64,000 nt of DNA from DAOUAE01 sp034433795 (GCA_034433795.1 DAOUAE010000025.1:1-64000); one strand, 5' to 3'; numbered from the stretch's first letter, positions 48,100-57,182 are shown. The notes: generated by a model from the sequence alone, not told the origin. Made by a program: numbers and translations.

Positions 48100-49386
48100 T
48101 CAGTCTCCCGACCAGGTCACCCCGCGGTCGCGGCTCCGGTAGACGTTCCCCGCCTGGTCGACGGCGTAGAGCACCGCGCCGTCGTGGGCCAGGGCGGCCA
48201 GTGGCGCCCGCAGCCCCAGCCGGCTCCAGGCCCCACCGTAGTCCAGGCTCCGGGCCAGACCACCGTCGGTGGCGGCGTACAGAGCGCCGGTGTAGCGCCG
48301 GCCGCGGGAATCAACATAACTATCGCCGCTCTGGGGGTCGAAGATCAAGGCCGTGACCTGCAGACCGGGGAGGAGCCCGCCGGCGAAGCCGTTGGCGTTG
48401 GCCCAGGTCCGGCCGCCGTCCTCGCTGACCAGCACTCCCTGGCCGGCGGTGCCGGCGAAGAGGACCTCCGGCTCGCCCGGCGCCACCGCCAGGGCGGACG
48501 TGGTCTCGGGGAGCCGGTCGCTCACCAGGGTCCAGGTGATCCCGGCGTCGCCGCTGCGGAAGAGACCGTGCCCCACCACAAAGGCGTAGAGCGTGCGGGG
48601 GTCGCGCGGACTCTGGGCCAGGGCGTGGACATCGGTCCCCGGCAGGTTGTGGCGGAGCGGCTGCCAGGTGGCGCCGTTGTCGGGGCTGACGAGGGCCAGG
48701 TCGTGGCCCAGCAGCACCAGCGTCGTCGGCGGGATGAAGGCCACTCCCATCACGTCGCCCGCGACCGGCAGCGGCGTCCAGGTCCGGCCGTCGGCCGAAC
48801 GGAGCAGCCCCTCGTGGTGGCCGAGGTAGAGCCCGCCCGGCCCGGCCAGGAGCACATGGCTGTGGCTCACCGCGACCCGCCCGATGGGCTGGACGACCTG
48901 AGCCTGGCGGGCCCGGACCACCAGGCCTCCCACGCCCAGGGCGAAGAGAAGGGCCAGGCCGGCCCCCAGCCAGAGCCAGCGGGCTCGTCCAGGGGGCTTG
49001 GAGACGGCCGCCCGGCAGGACGGGCAGTCGCCGGCGGCCAGCGCCTGGCCGCAGCGCGGGCAGCGGCGCCGGCGCCGACGGGCGATCTCCGCCTCCAGGT
49101 CCGGGTCGGCTGATACGGCCGGCGTCTCCAGGAGAGCCAGGGCCTGGCGCAGAGCCCGGGCCCGCAGATCGGCGTAGTCGGCCGCCGTCAACTTGCCCAG
49201 GGCGTAGTCCTGCTCGATCTCGCGCAGGGCCGCCCGGACCTGCGCGGCGGTCTCCTCCGCCGGTTCGGCCTCCAGGAGGAGAGCGGCGGTGCCCGTCCGC
49301 CGGAGGAGCGGGCGGAGGACGCCCCCCACGGCCAGAGCCAGGACCACCAGGGCCAGCGCCGAGAAGAGGAAGGGCCAGAGGGTCAC
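48100..49386 (-). CDS. CcmI-like N-terminus fused to zinc ribbon and extracytoplasmic beta-propeller
   Basis: A 428-residue protein. Residues 1-85 resemble CcmI/CycH starts: a helix and QVRAALREIEQDYALGKLTAADY. Next is a zinc ribbon CPRCGQ...CPSC (near 110-123), then a second helix (about 137-155). Last is a repeated propeller of the BNR/YCF48 sort with SPDNGATWQPL, SGDAGITWTLV, SEDGGRTWANA and SRDRGVTWSGD. Topology puts the ribbon inside and the propeller outside. It may hold apocytochrome, as CcmI does, but the usual TPR part is replaced by a propeller. Confidence 0.72.
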   Translation of the reverse strand: MTLWPFLFSALALVVLALAVGGVLRPLLRRTGTAALLLEAEPAEETAAQVRAALREIEQDYALGKLTAADYADLRARALRQALALLETPAVSADPDLEAEIARRRRRRCPRCGQALAAGDCPSCRAAVSKPPGRARWLWLGAGLALLFALGVGGLVVRARQAQVVQPIGRVAVSHSHVLLAGPGGLYLGHHEGLLRSADGRTWTPLPVAGDVMGVAFIPPTTLVLLGHDLALVSPDNGATWQPLRHNLPGTDVHALAQSPRDPRTLYAFVVGHGLFRSGDAGITWTLVSDRLPETTSALAVAPGEPEVLFAGTAGQGVLVSEDGGRTWANANGFAGGLLPGLQVTALIFDPQSGDSYVDSRGRRYTGALYAATDGGLARSLDYGGAWSRLGLRAPLAALAHDGAVLYAVDQAGNVYRSRDRGVTWSGD

Positions 49387-49862
49387 GGTGTTCGCTCCTC
49401 CGCCGGGGAACGCTCCAGCAGCGCCTCCAGCCGGGCCAGGTCCGCCGGGGTGAGCGGCGCTTCGTCCGGCTCGGGGCGCGCGCGCAGCGCCCCGGCGATC
49501 ACCCGCAGGACAATGGCCAGACCGACCACCGGGAGGAGGACCGCCCCCAGCCAGAGGAGACCGCCGAACCCCTGGGGCGGCGGGGCCCGCCGGATGCCCT
49601 CGCCGTAGCGCTCCTCCAGATAGGCGATGATGGCCTCGCGCGACCAGCCCTCCTCCAGACGCTTGCGGATGAGGTCGCGGATCTGAGCGGCCAGGGCCGA
49701 GCCCGAGTCGGCCACCGACTGGCCCTCGCAGACCGGACAGGCCAGGTCCTTGGCGATGGCCCGGGCCTCCCGGTCGAGGTCGGTATGACCGTCGGCCCCG
49801 ACCCTCGCCGGCCCCAGGGCGAGGAGGAGGGCGAGGAGCAGCCAGAGCAGCCTAGACCTCAC
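49383..49862 (-). CDS. ccmH: cytochrome c maturation thiol reductase CcmH (CcmH/CycL)
   Basis: A 159-residue protein with a signal peptide, the hallmark LACPVCEGQSVADSGS (CxxC near residues 38-41), RDLIRKRLEEGWSREAIIAYLEERYGE, and a C-terminal helix near 105-125. CcmH reduces the CxxCH of apocytochrome c. Start is GTG at 49862, overlapping the ccmF stop. Its 3' end overlaps the CcmI-like gene by 4 bases. Confidence 0.95.
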   Translation of the reverse strand: MRSRLLWLLLALLLALGPARVGADGHTDLDREARAIAKDLACPVCEGQSVADSGSALAAQIRDLIRKRLEEGWSREAIIAYLEERYGEGIRRAPPPQGFGGLLWLGAVLLPVVGLAIVLRVIAGALRARPEPDEAPLTPADLARLEALLERSPAEERTP

Positions 49863-51852
49863 TGGGCACCACCTCGCGCGGAACCGCCATCGGCTGCCTC
49901 ACCGGCCCGGCCCGCTCCGGCCAGAGGGCGACCAGCGTGCCCAGCAAGAGCAGGAGCCCGCCGACCCAGAGAAGCGTCACCAGCGGATTGAGGAAGACCC
50001 GGAAGGTGGCCTGGCCGCCCTCCTGCCAGTTGACCAGGAGGATGTAGAGGTCGTCCAGCCGTGGCAGGAGGGTGCGGTAGGCGACCGTGGTCACCGGCTG
50101 CTGCTCCCAGTGGCGGTGCACCCGCCGCTCCGGCGTCAGCACGACCGGCCCGAGGAGGTCGCCCTCGACGGTGAGCCGGGCGGCCACGATCGCCACCCCC
50201 GGCTCGATCCGCGGCTCCAGCCCCTGGTAGGTCAGCCGGTAGGGGCCGATCTGAAACGTCTCGCCCCGCTGAAGGGTCAGGGCCGTCTCAGCCTGGAAGA
50301 ACGAGGAGACCACCACGCCCACCGCCAGGAGCACGACCCCGAGATGGACCAGGTAGCCGCCGTAGCGGCGGCGGTTCTGGGCGAAGACCAGCGCGAGGGC
50401 CCGGAGCCACGGCTGGCCCGCCCGCCGCCGGACCCGGACCGCCTGGTGGTACTCCCAGAGGATGGTGGCGGCGGTGAAGACACAGACCATCAGCGCGAGG
50501 AGGGCCAGCCCGGTGCGCATCCCCACCGCCCAGAGGAAGCCTCCCGCCAGGACGGCGGCCAGGAGCGGCCCCCGCACAAGCCGCCAGAGCGTCGGCAGGG
50601 CCGTCCGGCGCCAGGCCAGGAGCGGGCCGACCCCCATCAGCAGCACGATCCCCAAAAAGAGAGGCCCGTTCACCTGCTGATAGAAGGGGGGGCCGACGGT
50701 GATCTTGACCCCCCGAACGATCTCCGAGAGGAGCGGAAAGATCGTGCCCCAGAAGGTCACAGCGGCCGACGCGGTGAAGAGCAGGTTGTTGAGGAGAAAG
50801 GCCGATTCCCGCGCCAGGACCGCGTCGAAGGTCCCCTGGCTGGTCAGGACCGGCAGCCGGTAGACCAGGAGGGCCAGGGCGGCGATCAGGCTCACCCCCA
50901 GGAAGGCGAAGAAGTAGGGGCCGATGAGCGACTGGGCGAACGAGTGGACCGAGGAGAGGACGCCGCTCCGGACCACGAACGTGCCGAAGATGGCCAGCCC
51001 GAAGGTGGCGATGGCCAGCCCCACGTTCCAGACCCTGAGCATGCCCCGCCGCTCCTGAACCATGATCGAGTGCAGGAAGGCGGTGGCCGTCAGCCAGGGG
51101 AGCAGGGCGGCGTTCTCGACCGGGTCCCAGCCCCAGTAGCCGCCCCAGCCCAGGACGTGGTAGGCCCACCAGGCCCCGGCCAGCAGCCCGGCGCTCTGCA
51201 CCGCCCAGGCGATGAGCATCCACTTGCGGACCAGGCGCAGCCAGTCCGCTCCCAGGCGGCCCCGCAGCAGCGCCCCCATCGTCAGGGCGAAGGGCAGCGA
51301 GAAGCTCATGTAGCCGGTCAGGAGCAGCGGCGGATGAACCCGCATGCCCTCGTCCCAGAGGAGCGGGTTCAGCCCCCGCCCGTCGCTCACCGGCTGAGGC
51401 AGGCGCTCAAAGGGGCTGGAGACAAAGCCCAGCAGCCCCAGGAAGAAGGTCTGGATGAGCAGCAGAACCAGGAGAGCGGGCAGCCCCAGGCGCGGCGCGC
51501 GGGGAAGGTCGGTCAGGACGAAGAGGGCGGTGAAGAGGGCCAGCATCCAGGCCCAGAAGAGGAGCGACCCGGCCTGTCCCCCCCAGAAGGCGGTGGCGGT
51601 GACGAGGAGCGGCATATCGCGGCTGGCGTTCTCGGCCACGTAGCGCACGGAGAAATCACGGCTCAGGAAGGCGTAGAGCAGGGCCAGGGCCGCCACGGTC
51701 AGCAGGGCCGCCGTTCCCAGGGCGGCGTTGCGCCCCGAGGCCAGAAGATCGGGGAGCGACCAGCGCAGCCCCAGGGCCAGGGCCAGCAGGCCATAGATCA
51801 CCAGGGCCAGCGCCAGCAGCGTGGCCAGGTAGCCGACATCGGGAACGCTCAT
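49852..51852 (-). CDS. ccmF: cytochrome c heme lyase subunit CcmF
   Basis: A 666-residue protein with about 14 hydrophobic helices. The tryptophan-rich WWAYHVLGWGGYWGWDPVEN carries His residues and the WGWD core that binds heme. FWGGQAGSLLFWAW and FGTFVVRSGVLSSVHSF are further family motifs. With CcmH it attaches heme to the apocytochrome. Its start lies 3 bases after the ccmE stop. Confidence 0.97.
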   Translation of the reverse strand: MSVPDVGYLATLLALALVIYGLLALALGLRWSLPDLLASGRNAALGTAALLTVAALALLYAFLSRDFSVRYVAENASRDMPLLVTATAFWGGQAGSLLFWAWMLALFTALFVLTDLPRAPRLGLPALLVLLLIQTFFLGLLGFVSSPFERLPQPVSDGRGLNPLLWDEGMRVHPPLLLTGYMSFSLPFALTMGALLRGRLGADWLRLVRKWMLIAWAVQSAGLLAGAWWAYHVLGWGGYWGWDPVENAALLPWLTATAFLHSIMVQERRGMLRVWNVGLAIATFGLAIFGTFVVRSGVLSSVHSFAQSLIGPYFFAFLGVSLIAALALLVYRLPVLTSQGTFDAVLARESAFLLNNLLFTASAAVTFWGTIFPLLSEIVRGVKITVGPPFYQQVNGPLFLGIVLLMGVGPLLAWRRTALPTLWRLVRGPLLAAVLAGGFLWAVGMRTGLALLALMVCVFTAATILWEYHQAVRVRRRAGQPWLRALALVFAQNRRRYGGYLVHLGVVLLAVGVVVSSFFQAETALTLQRGETFQIGPYRLTYQGLEPRIEPGVAIVAARLTVEGDLLGPVVLTPERRVHRHWEQQPVTTVAYRTLLPRLDDLYILLVNWQEGGQATFRVFLNPLVTLLWVGGLLLLLGTLVALWPERAGPVRQPMAVPREVVPSEV

Positions 51853-51855
51853 CGT

Positions 51856-52296
51856 CTAACGTCCTGTCTCCAGCGCCTCGTAGCGCGAGGGGCACTTGGC
51901 CAGGAGGGTGTGGGCCTCGAACAGACCGTCGGCCCGGTAGCGGCCCTCGACCACGACCTCGATGTTCTCGCCGAAGATGTCGGGGATGACCCCGCGATAG
52001 GCCACCGGCAGCCGACCCCCGGCGTCGGCGATGGTGAACGTGACCGCCAGCCCATCGGCCGAGCGCACGATCGAGCCGGGAACAACCGTGCCGGCCACCC
52101 GGACCGGCTGGGCCGAGGGACCCCGGGCCTGGAGCTCGCTCACCGTGAGGTAGTAGACCATCGTGTTCTGGAGGCTGGTCAGGGCGAGGTAGGCGATGGC
52201 CAGGACGATGGCGAGCCCTCCCCCGACGAACTTCAGATGGCGGACGGCCAGCCCGCCAGCGGGCTGGACCAGGTCTGCGACCGTGCTCTCACGCAT
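51856..52296 (-). CDS. ccmE: heme chaperone CcmE, Cys-type variant
   Basis: A 146-residue protein with an N-terminal anchor helix (about 25-45) and an OB-fold beta-barrel: YYLTVSEL, VRVAGTVVPGSI, VTFTIADAG, VAYRGVIPDIFGENIEVVVEG. The usual heme-attaching His in HxxxY is replaced by Cys: HTLLAKCPSRYE, giving CxxxY. This is the variant described in archaea and some bacteria. AAGGGGGTCAG precedes ATG 52296. Confidence 0.95.
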   Translation of the reverse strand: MRESTVADLVQPAGGLAVRHLKFVGGGLAIVLAIAYLALTSLQNTMVYYLTVSELQARGPSAQPVRVAGTVVPGSIVRSADGLAVTFTIADAGGRLPVAYRGVIPDIFGENIEVVVEGRYRADGLFEAHTLLAKCPSRYEALETGR

Positions 52297-52421
52297 CTGA
52301 CCCCCTTCGAGCGACGCCACGCGGCGTCCGGGCCTGTGGGGGGAGGCTCTGCGCCAGTGCCGGCAGCGCGGGGCGCGCCGGTGCTCTGCCCCATGAGCAT
52401 ACCCTATCGGGGCCGGCCCTT

Positions 52422-52880
52422 TCAAGGGGCGCCGGTCCGCAGGCCGTTTTCGTAGACCACCCGGAGGGCGGCCACGAGGAGGAAGATCAGGAGGCCCAGC
52501 CCCAGCTGAACACTGGCCGGGTGCCAGCGCCGGGCCAGCCGTGGCCCCGAACCGCGGGCCAGCCACCAGGCCAGTCCGAACATCCCCAGCGCCAGGGCGA
52601 TCTTCAGCCCGAGAAGCCCGGCGTAGAGGGCTCCACCCACTCCCTGGCTCAGACGGTCGGCTGTGAGAAAGACCCCGCTCACCACCAGGGCGGCGATGCC
52701 GGCCTGGACCACCTCGCGGAAGCCGGCGGCCAGCCGGCGTTCCAGCTCGGGAGCGGGGCGGGCCCGCAGCGCCGGTCGGAGCACAAGGAGATAGAAGAGC
52801 GCCCCCCCGACCCAGGCCACTGCGGCCAGGGCGTGGACCCAGCGCAGCAGGATACGGACGACGTCAAGCGGGTCGAGCAC
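52422..52880 (-). CDS. CopD-like membrane protein
   Basis: A 152-residue protein with four hydrophobic helices and the CopD domain pattern LLRWVHALAAVAWVGGALFY near the start and VVQAGIAALVVSGVFL in the middle. CopD proteins are linked to copper uptake or to cytochrome oxidase assembly. It lies between the TlpA/CcmG-like gene and ccmE in the same direction (GTG start 52880). Copper supply for the respiratory oxidase is a plausible role. Confidence 0.8.
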   Translation of the reverse strand: MLDPLDVVRILLRWVHALAAVAWVGGALFYLLVLRPALRARPAPELERRLAAGFREVVQAGIAALVVSGVFLTADRLSQGVGGALYAGLLGLKIALALGMFGLAWWLARGSGPRLARRWHPASVQLGLGLLIFLLVAALRVVYENGLRTGAP

Positions 52881-52883
52881 CGG

Positions 52884-53495
52884 TCACTCACGGAGGGCGG
52901 CCTCGAGGCGGGCCCGGAGGTCGGCCTCGCGGACGATCCCGACCTTTTTGTCCACAATCCGCCCGTCGCGGCCGATGAGGTAGGTCTCGGGGATGCCCAG
53001 GACGCCGTAGGCGATGGTGATCTCGCCGGTCGGGTCCGGGGCGTTGGGATAGGTCAATCCGAACTCCCGGACGAACGCCCGGGCGGCCTCCGGCGTGTCC
53101 TGGATGTTCAGCCCCAGCAGGACCACGCCACGGTCGCGGTAGTCCCGCCAGACCCGCTCCAGGATCGGAGCCTCCTCCCGGCAGGGAACACACCACGAGG
53201 CCCAGTAGTTCAGGACCACCACCCGCCCGCGCTGGTCGCTCAGACGCCAGGGCGGACCGTCGAACGTGATGGCCGTGAAGTCCGGGGCCGGCCGTCCGAC
53301 CAGCGAGACACCGCTCTTGAGGGCCGAGAGGGTGACGTACCCGATCCCCTGCTCGACCGCGGTCGTGCGCGCCCAGAGGGCGTAGCCCAGGACGCCCAGG
53401 AGGGCCAGCAGGGTCAGACCGACAGGGAGCAGCCAGACCGGGCGGGCGCGGCCAGCGGTCGGGCTGGCCGAACGCTGAGGCACCATCAGATCCAT
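52884..53495 (-). CDS. ccmG: TlpA/CcmG-like membrane-anchored thiol-disulfide oxidoreductase
   Basis: A 203-residue protein with an N-terminal helix (about 19-40) and a thioredoxin fold. The active site is LNYWASWCVPCREEAP with WCVPC near residues 103-107. The GIPETYLIG cis-Pro loop follows. It reduces the apocytochrome Cys pair or CcmH. It is first in the ccm operon. ATG 53495 is used; ATG 53486 is possible. Confidence 0.9.
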   Translation of the reverse strand: MDLMVPQRSASPTAGRARPVWLLPVGLTLLALLGVLGYALWARTTAVEQGIGYVTLSALKSGVSLVGRPAPDFTAITFDGPPWRLSDQRGRVVVLNYWASWCVPCREEAPILERVWRDYRDRGVVLLGLNIQDTPEAARAFVREFGLTYPNAPDPTGEITIAYGVLGIPETYLIGRDGRIVDKKVGIVREADLRARLEAALRE

Positions 53496-53513
53496 CCGTC
53501 CATCGTCGCCTGA

Positions 53514-53543
53514 AGTATACCGGAACAGCGGGGGCCCTGCCAA
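53514..53543 (-). promoter_or_regulatory. promoter of the ccm operon
   Basis: On the minus strand TTGGCA (53543-53538), 18-base spacer, TATACT (53519-53514), about 18 bases before the ATG at 53495. All ten minus-strand genes down to ccmD (44649) are within 10 bases of each other or overlap, except for a 125-base gap before the CopD-like gene's downstream neighbour ccmE. Confidence 0.65.
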
Positions 53544-53576
53544 CAACGCCCGTTCCCTTGGTCGCTGCGCTTCTGC

Positions 53577-53582
53577 TACAAT
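53577..53582 (+). promoter_or_regulatory. possible -10 box of niaR
   Basis: TACAAT (53577-53582) lies 17 bases before the ATG at 53600. The -35 region is weak (TCCCTT at 17 bases). It is divergent from the ccm promoter. Confidence 0.4.
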
Positions 53583-53599
53583 AGAGGCCGGAGGCCGCG

Positions 53600-54202
53600 A
53601 TGAGCAGCGAACGGCGTCGGCAGATTCTGGCCCTCCTGCAGGCGAGCGACACTCCGCTCACCGGCTCAGAGCTGGCCAGCCGTTTCGGGGTCAGCCGGCA
53701 GGTCATCGTCCACGATATGGCCATTCTGCGGGCGGCCGGCGAGCCGATCCTGGCCACCGCGCAGGGCTACATCCTGAGCACCAAGGTCGTCCCCCGGGCC
53801 TACCGTGAGGTGGTGACCTGCTGCCACACCCGTGAGCAGACCGAGGCCGAGCTGCTGGCCCTGGTCGACGCCGGGGTCAAGGTGGTCGATGTCATCGTCG
53901 AGCACCCTATCTACGGCGAACTGCGCGGGCTGCTGATGATCGAGACGCGGGCCGACGTCCAGCGCTTCATCCAGCGGCTGACCGCCAGCGGGGCCGAGCC
54001 GCTCCTCACCCTCACCCGGGGTCTGCACCTGCACACCCTGGAGGCCAGCCGCCCCGAGAACCTGGCGGCCGCCCGGGCGGCCCTTCGCCGTCTGGGCATC
54101 CTGGTCGAGGACCCGCCGGCCCGCCCGCTGGCGGTGGCCGACGAGCCGGCCGGTCCCCTCTTGCGAGAGAACAGGTCGCATGGTAGACTGCCCGGTGAAT
54201 GA
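53600..54202 (+). CDS. niaR: NiaR-type niacin-responsive transcriptional repressor
   Basis: A 200-residue protein with an N-terminal HTH_11 domain (RRRQILALLQ...GSELASRFGVSRQVIVHDMAILRAAG) and a C-terminal 3H domain. Its three His motifs, CCHTREQTE, IVEHPIYGEL and LHLHTLEAS, bind metal and nicotinate. NiaR represses NAD salvage or biosynthesis genes when niacin is plentiful. The neighbouring genes are for lysine synthesis, so its targets lie elsewhere or are not visible. RBS: CCGGAGGCC. Confidence 0.92.
   Translation: MSSERRRQILALLQASDTPLTGSELASRFGVSRQVIVHDMAILRAAGEPILATAQGYILSTKVVPRAYREVVTCCHTREQTEAELLALVDAGVKVVDVIVEHPIYGELRGLLMIETRADVQRFIQRLTASGAEPLLTLTRGLHLHTLEASRPENLAAARAALRRLGILVEDPPARPLAVADEPAGPLLRENRSHGRLPGE
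54161..54189 (+). promoter_or_regulatory. promoter of dapA inside the end of niaR
   Basis: TTGCGA (54161-54166), 17-base spacer, TAGACT (54184-54189), 67 bases before the ATG at 54256. It overlaps the last codons of niaR. Confidence 0.5.
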
Positions 54203-54255
54203 GAGGCCGGCCAGTGGAGCGTCCAGCGCCGGACCAGGCACGAAGGGGGCTGCCG

Positions 54256-55146
54256 ATGTTCGCGGGAAGTTATGTTGCCCTGATCACGCCCTTCAAAGAC
54301 GGGCAGATCGATGAGCCCCGTCTGCGGGCGCTCATCGAGTACCAGATCCGCAACGGCACCAACGGACTGGTGCCCTGCGGCACCACCGGCGAGTCCGCTA
54401 CCCTGACCGAAGAGGAGCACGAGCGGGTCATCGCCATCGCCATCGAGACGGCCGCCCGGCGGGTGCCGGTCATCGCCGGCACAGGCACCAACGACACCGC
54501 CAAGACGATCCGCTACACCAAGGCGGCCGAGCGGGCCGGCGCCGACGGCGTCCTCATCGTCACCCCCTATTACAACAAGCCCACCCAGCAGGGCCTCTAT
54601 CTGCACTACGAGGCCGTCGCCCGCGCGACCAATCTGCCGATCATCCTCTACAACGTGCCGGGCCGGACCAGTGTCAACCTCCTGCCGGAGACGGTCGCCC
54701 GTCTGGCCCGGATCCCCAACATCGTGGGGATCAAGGAGGCCAGCGGCAACATGGACCAGGTGAGCCAGATCATTGCGAGCTGCGGGCCGGACTTCCTGGT
54801 CTTCTCGGGCGACGACTCGCTGACCCTGCCCATCCTGGCCCTGGGCGGCGTCGGGGTCATCTCGGTGGTGGCCAACATCGCTCCCCGGGCCATGGCCGAC
54901 CTCGTGGCCGCCTACCGCGCCGGGGATGTCGCCCGCGCCCGCCGTCTGCACTACGAACTCTTCGACCTCTGCCGGGCCATGTTCCTGGAGACCAATCCGA
55001 TCCCGGTCAAGACGGCGGCCGGGATCCTCGGCCTCTGTCGCGATGAGATGCGCCTGCCGCTCTGCCCGATGAGCGAGGCCAACCGCCAGAAACTGGAGGC
55101 GGTCCTGCGGGCCTGCCCGCACGTCCAGCCGGCGGTCCCGGCCTGA
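54256..55146 (+). CDS. dapA: 4-hydroxy-tetrahydrodipicolinate synthase
   Basis: A 296-residue (beta/alpha)8 enzyme that joins pyruvate and aspartate semialdehyde, the first committed step of lysine and diaminopimelate synthesis. The Schiff-base Lys160 is in IVGIKEASGN, Tyr132 in LYNVPGRT, and the Thr pair in CGTTGES. ATG 54256 is used; the frame is open upstream but without ribosome site. It starts the dapA-dapB-dapL operon. Confidence 0.97.
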   Translation: MFAGSYVALITPFKDGQIDEPRLRALIEYQIRNGTNGLVPCGTTGESATLTEEEHERVIAIAIETAARRVPVIAGTGTNDTAKTIRYTKAAERAGADGVLIVTPYYNKPTQQGLYLHYEAVARATNLPIILYNVPGRTSVNLLPETVARLARIPNIVGIKEASGNMDQVSQIIASCGPDFLVFSGDDSLTLPILALGGVGVISVVANIAPRAMADLVAAYRAGDVARARRLHYELFDLCRAMFLETNPIPVKTAAGILGLCRDEMRLPLCPMSEANRQKLEAVLRACPHVQPAVPA

Positions 55147-55157
55147 GTGAGGTGCGG

Positions 55158-55967
55158 ATGGCTCCACCCCAGACCCTCGCCCTGAGCATCGTCGGCGCCA
55201 CCGGCCGCATGGGCCGGCAGGTCATCCAGGCCGCCCTGACCACGCCCGGCTTTCGGGTGGTGGGAGGCGTCGTCCGCCCCGGTTCGCCAGCGCGCGGGAC
55301 CGATCTGGGAGTGCTGGCGGGGCGCGAGCCCTGTGGCGCCCTGGCCACCGACGACCTGGCCGCCGCCCTCCGGCCGGCCGATGTGGTCGTCGATTTCAGC
55401 GTCCCGGCGGTCACCGTCCAGGCGGTGGAGGCCGCCCGGGCGCTGGGCAAGCCCATCGTCATCGGCACGACGGGGCTGAGCCCGGCCGATCTGGACCGGG
55501 TCCGCCAGGCCAGCCAGGCGATCCCGGTCCTCCTCGCCCCCAACATGAGCGTCGGAGTGAACCTGCTGCTCAAGGTCCTCCCCGCCATCGTCCAGGCTCT
55601 CGGCCCCGGCTACGACATCGAGATCATCGAGGCCCACCACCGCCACAAGCGCGACGCCCCCTCGGGCACGGCCCTCAAACTGGCCGAGGCCATCGCCCAG
55701 GCGGCCGGCCAGACGGCGCCCCGTCTGGTCCACGGCCGCCAGGGGCTGAGCCCCCGTCAGCCCGGCGAGATCGGGGTCCACGCCGTTCGGGCCGGGGGGA
55801 TCGTCGGCGAGCACACGATCCTCTTCGCCAGCGAGGGGGAGGAGGTGGCGCTGGTCCACCGGGCCTACAGCCGGCAGACGTTCGCCGAGGGAGCCCTGCG
55901 GGCCGCCCGCTTCCTGGCGGACAAGCCACCCGGTCTCTACTCGATGCTGGACGTCCTGGCCGGCTAG
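55158..55967 (+). CDS. dapB: 4-hydroxy-tetrahydrodipicolinate reductase
   Basis: A 269-residue NAD(P)H enzyme. The Rossmann motif is SIVGATGRMGRQV, the central VIGTTGLSP and APNMSVGVN loops follow, and the catalytic IEAHHRHKRDAPSGTA contains the conserved His-His and Lys-Arg. Start ATG 55158 follows TGAGTGAGGTG, 11 bases after dapA. Confidence 0.97.
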   Translation: MAPPQTLALSIVGATGRMGRQVIQAALTTPGFRVVGGVVRPGSPARGTDLGVLAGREPCGALATDDLAAALRPADVVVDFSVPAVTVQAVEAARALGKPIVIGTTGLSPADLDRVRQASQAIPVLLAPNMSVGVNLLLKVLPAIVQALGPGYDIEIIEAHHRHKRDAPSGTALKLAEAIAQAAGQTAPRLVHGRQGLSPRQPGEIGVHAVRAGGIVGEHTILFASEGEEVALVHRAYSRQTFAEGALRAARFLADKPPGLYSMLDVLAG

Positions 55968-56003
55968 CCACGCGCTTGTGCCATCTCTGCCTGCGGAGCG
56001 TCT

Positions 56004-57182
56004 ATGCTGAGGATCGACATCACACCATCCGAGCGCCTGCAGCGTCTGCCCCCGTATCTCTTCGTCGAGCTCGACCGCAAGAAAAAAGAGGCCCAGGCCC
56101 GGGGCGTGGACATTATCAATCTCGGGATCGGCGATCCGGACCTGCCCACGCCCCGGCCGATCGTCGCCGCCCTCTGCCGGGCGGCCCGCAATCCGGCCAA
56201 CCACCGCTATCCCGACTCGGAGGGGCTCCAGGCCTTCCGGGCGGCCTGCGCCGCCTGGTACGCCCGCCGCTTCGGGGTGACCCTGGACCCCGACCGCGAG
56301 GTCCTGACCCTCATCGGGGCCAAGGAGGGCATCGGCCATCTTCCGCTGGCGCTGGTCAACCCCGGCGACGTCGTTCTCATTCCCGATCCCGCCTACCCGG
56401 TCTACCAGGCCGGCACGGTCTTCGCCGGCGGCGAGCCCTATTATCTCCCGCTCCGGCCGGAGCGGGGCTTCCTGCCGGATCTGGGAGCCGTCCCCGAGGC
56501 GGTCGCCCGGCGCGCCCGCCTGCTCTTCCTTAACTACCCCAACAACCCGACCGGCGCGGTGGCCAGCCGGGAGTTCTACGCCGAGGTGGTCGACTTCGCC
56601 CGCCGCTTCAACATCATTGTCGCCCAGGACAACACCTACTCCGAGATCGCCTTCGACGGCTACCGCCCGCCGAGCTTCCTGGAGGCGCCCGGCGCTCGCG
56701 AGGTGGGGATCGAGTTCCACTCCCTCTCCAAGACGTTCAATATGACTGGCTGGCGGCTGGGGTTCGTGGTCGGCAATGCCACGGTCATCGACGCCCTGCG
56801 TCGGGTCAAGAGCAACCTGGACTCCGGCGTCTTCAACGCCGTCCAGGAGGCGGGGATCGTGGCTCTGGCGATGGCCGAGCAGGTGGCGGCCCGCAACAGC
56901 CGCGTCTACCAGCGGCGGCGCGATATCCTGGTCCGGGGGCTGCGTCGTCTCGGGCTGGAGGTCCAGGTTCCCCGGGCCACCTTCTACGTCTGGGCGCGCG
57001 TCCCGCCCGGCCACACCGCCGCCAGTTTCGCCGGGCTCCTCATCGAGCGGGCCGGGATCGTCTGCACCCCCGGCAGCGGGTTCGGTCCTCACGGCGAGGG
57101 CTTCGTCCGCTTCGCCCTGACGGCCGACGCCGCCCGCCTGCGCGAGGCCGTCCGCCGGCTGGCGGCGGTGCTGGCCGGTTGA
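56004..57182 (+). CDS. dapL: LL-diaminopimelate aminotransferase
   Basis: A 392-residue fold-type I PLP enzyme. NLGIGDPDLPTP, the PLP-contact NYPNNPTGAVAS, AQDNTYSEIAFDGY, and the Schiff-base Lys in HSLSKTFNMTGWRLGF are all as in DapL. It makes LL-diaminopimelate directly from tetrahydrodipicolinate. This explains why dapD, dapC and dapE are not needed. It follows dapB by 36 bases. Confidence 0.95.
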   Translation: MLRIDITPSERLQRLPPYLFVELDRKKKEAQARGVDIINLGIGDPDLPTPRPIVAALCRAARNPANHRYPDSEGLQAFRAACAAWYARRFGVTLDPDREVLTLIGAKEGIGHLPLALVNPGDVVLIPDPAYPVYQAGTVFAGGEPYYLPLRPERGFLPDLGAVPEAVARRARLLFLNYPNNPTGAVASREFYAEVVDFARRFNIIVAQDNTYSEIAFDGYRPPSFLEAPGAREVGIEFHSLSKTFNMTGWRLGFVVGNATVIDALRRVKSNLDSGVFNAVQEAGIVALAMAEQVAARNSRVYQRRRDILVRGLRRLGLEVQVPRATFYVWARVPPGHTAASFAGLLIERAGIVCTPGSGFGPHGEGFVRFALTADAARLREAVRRLAAVLAG

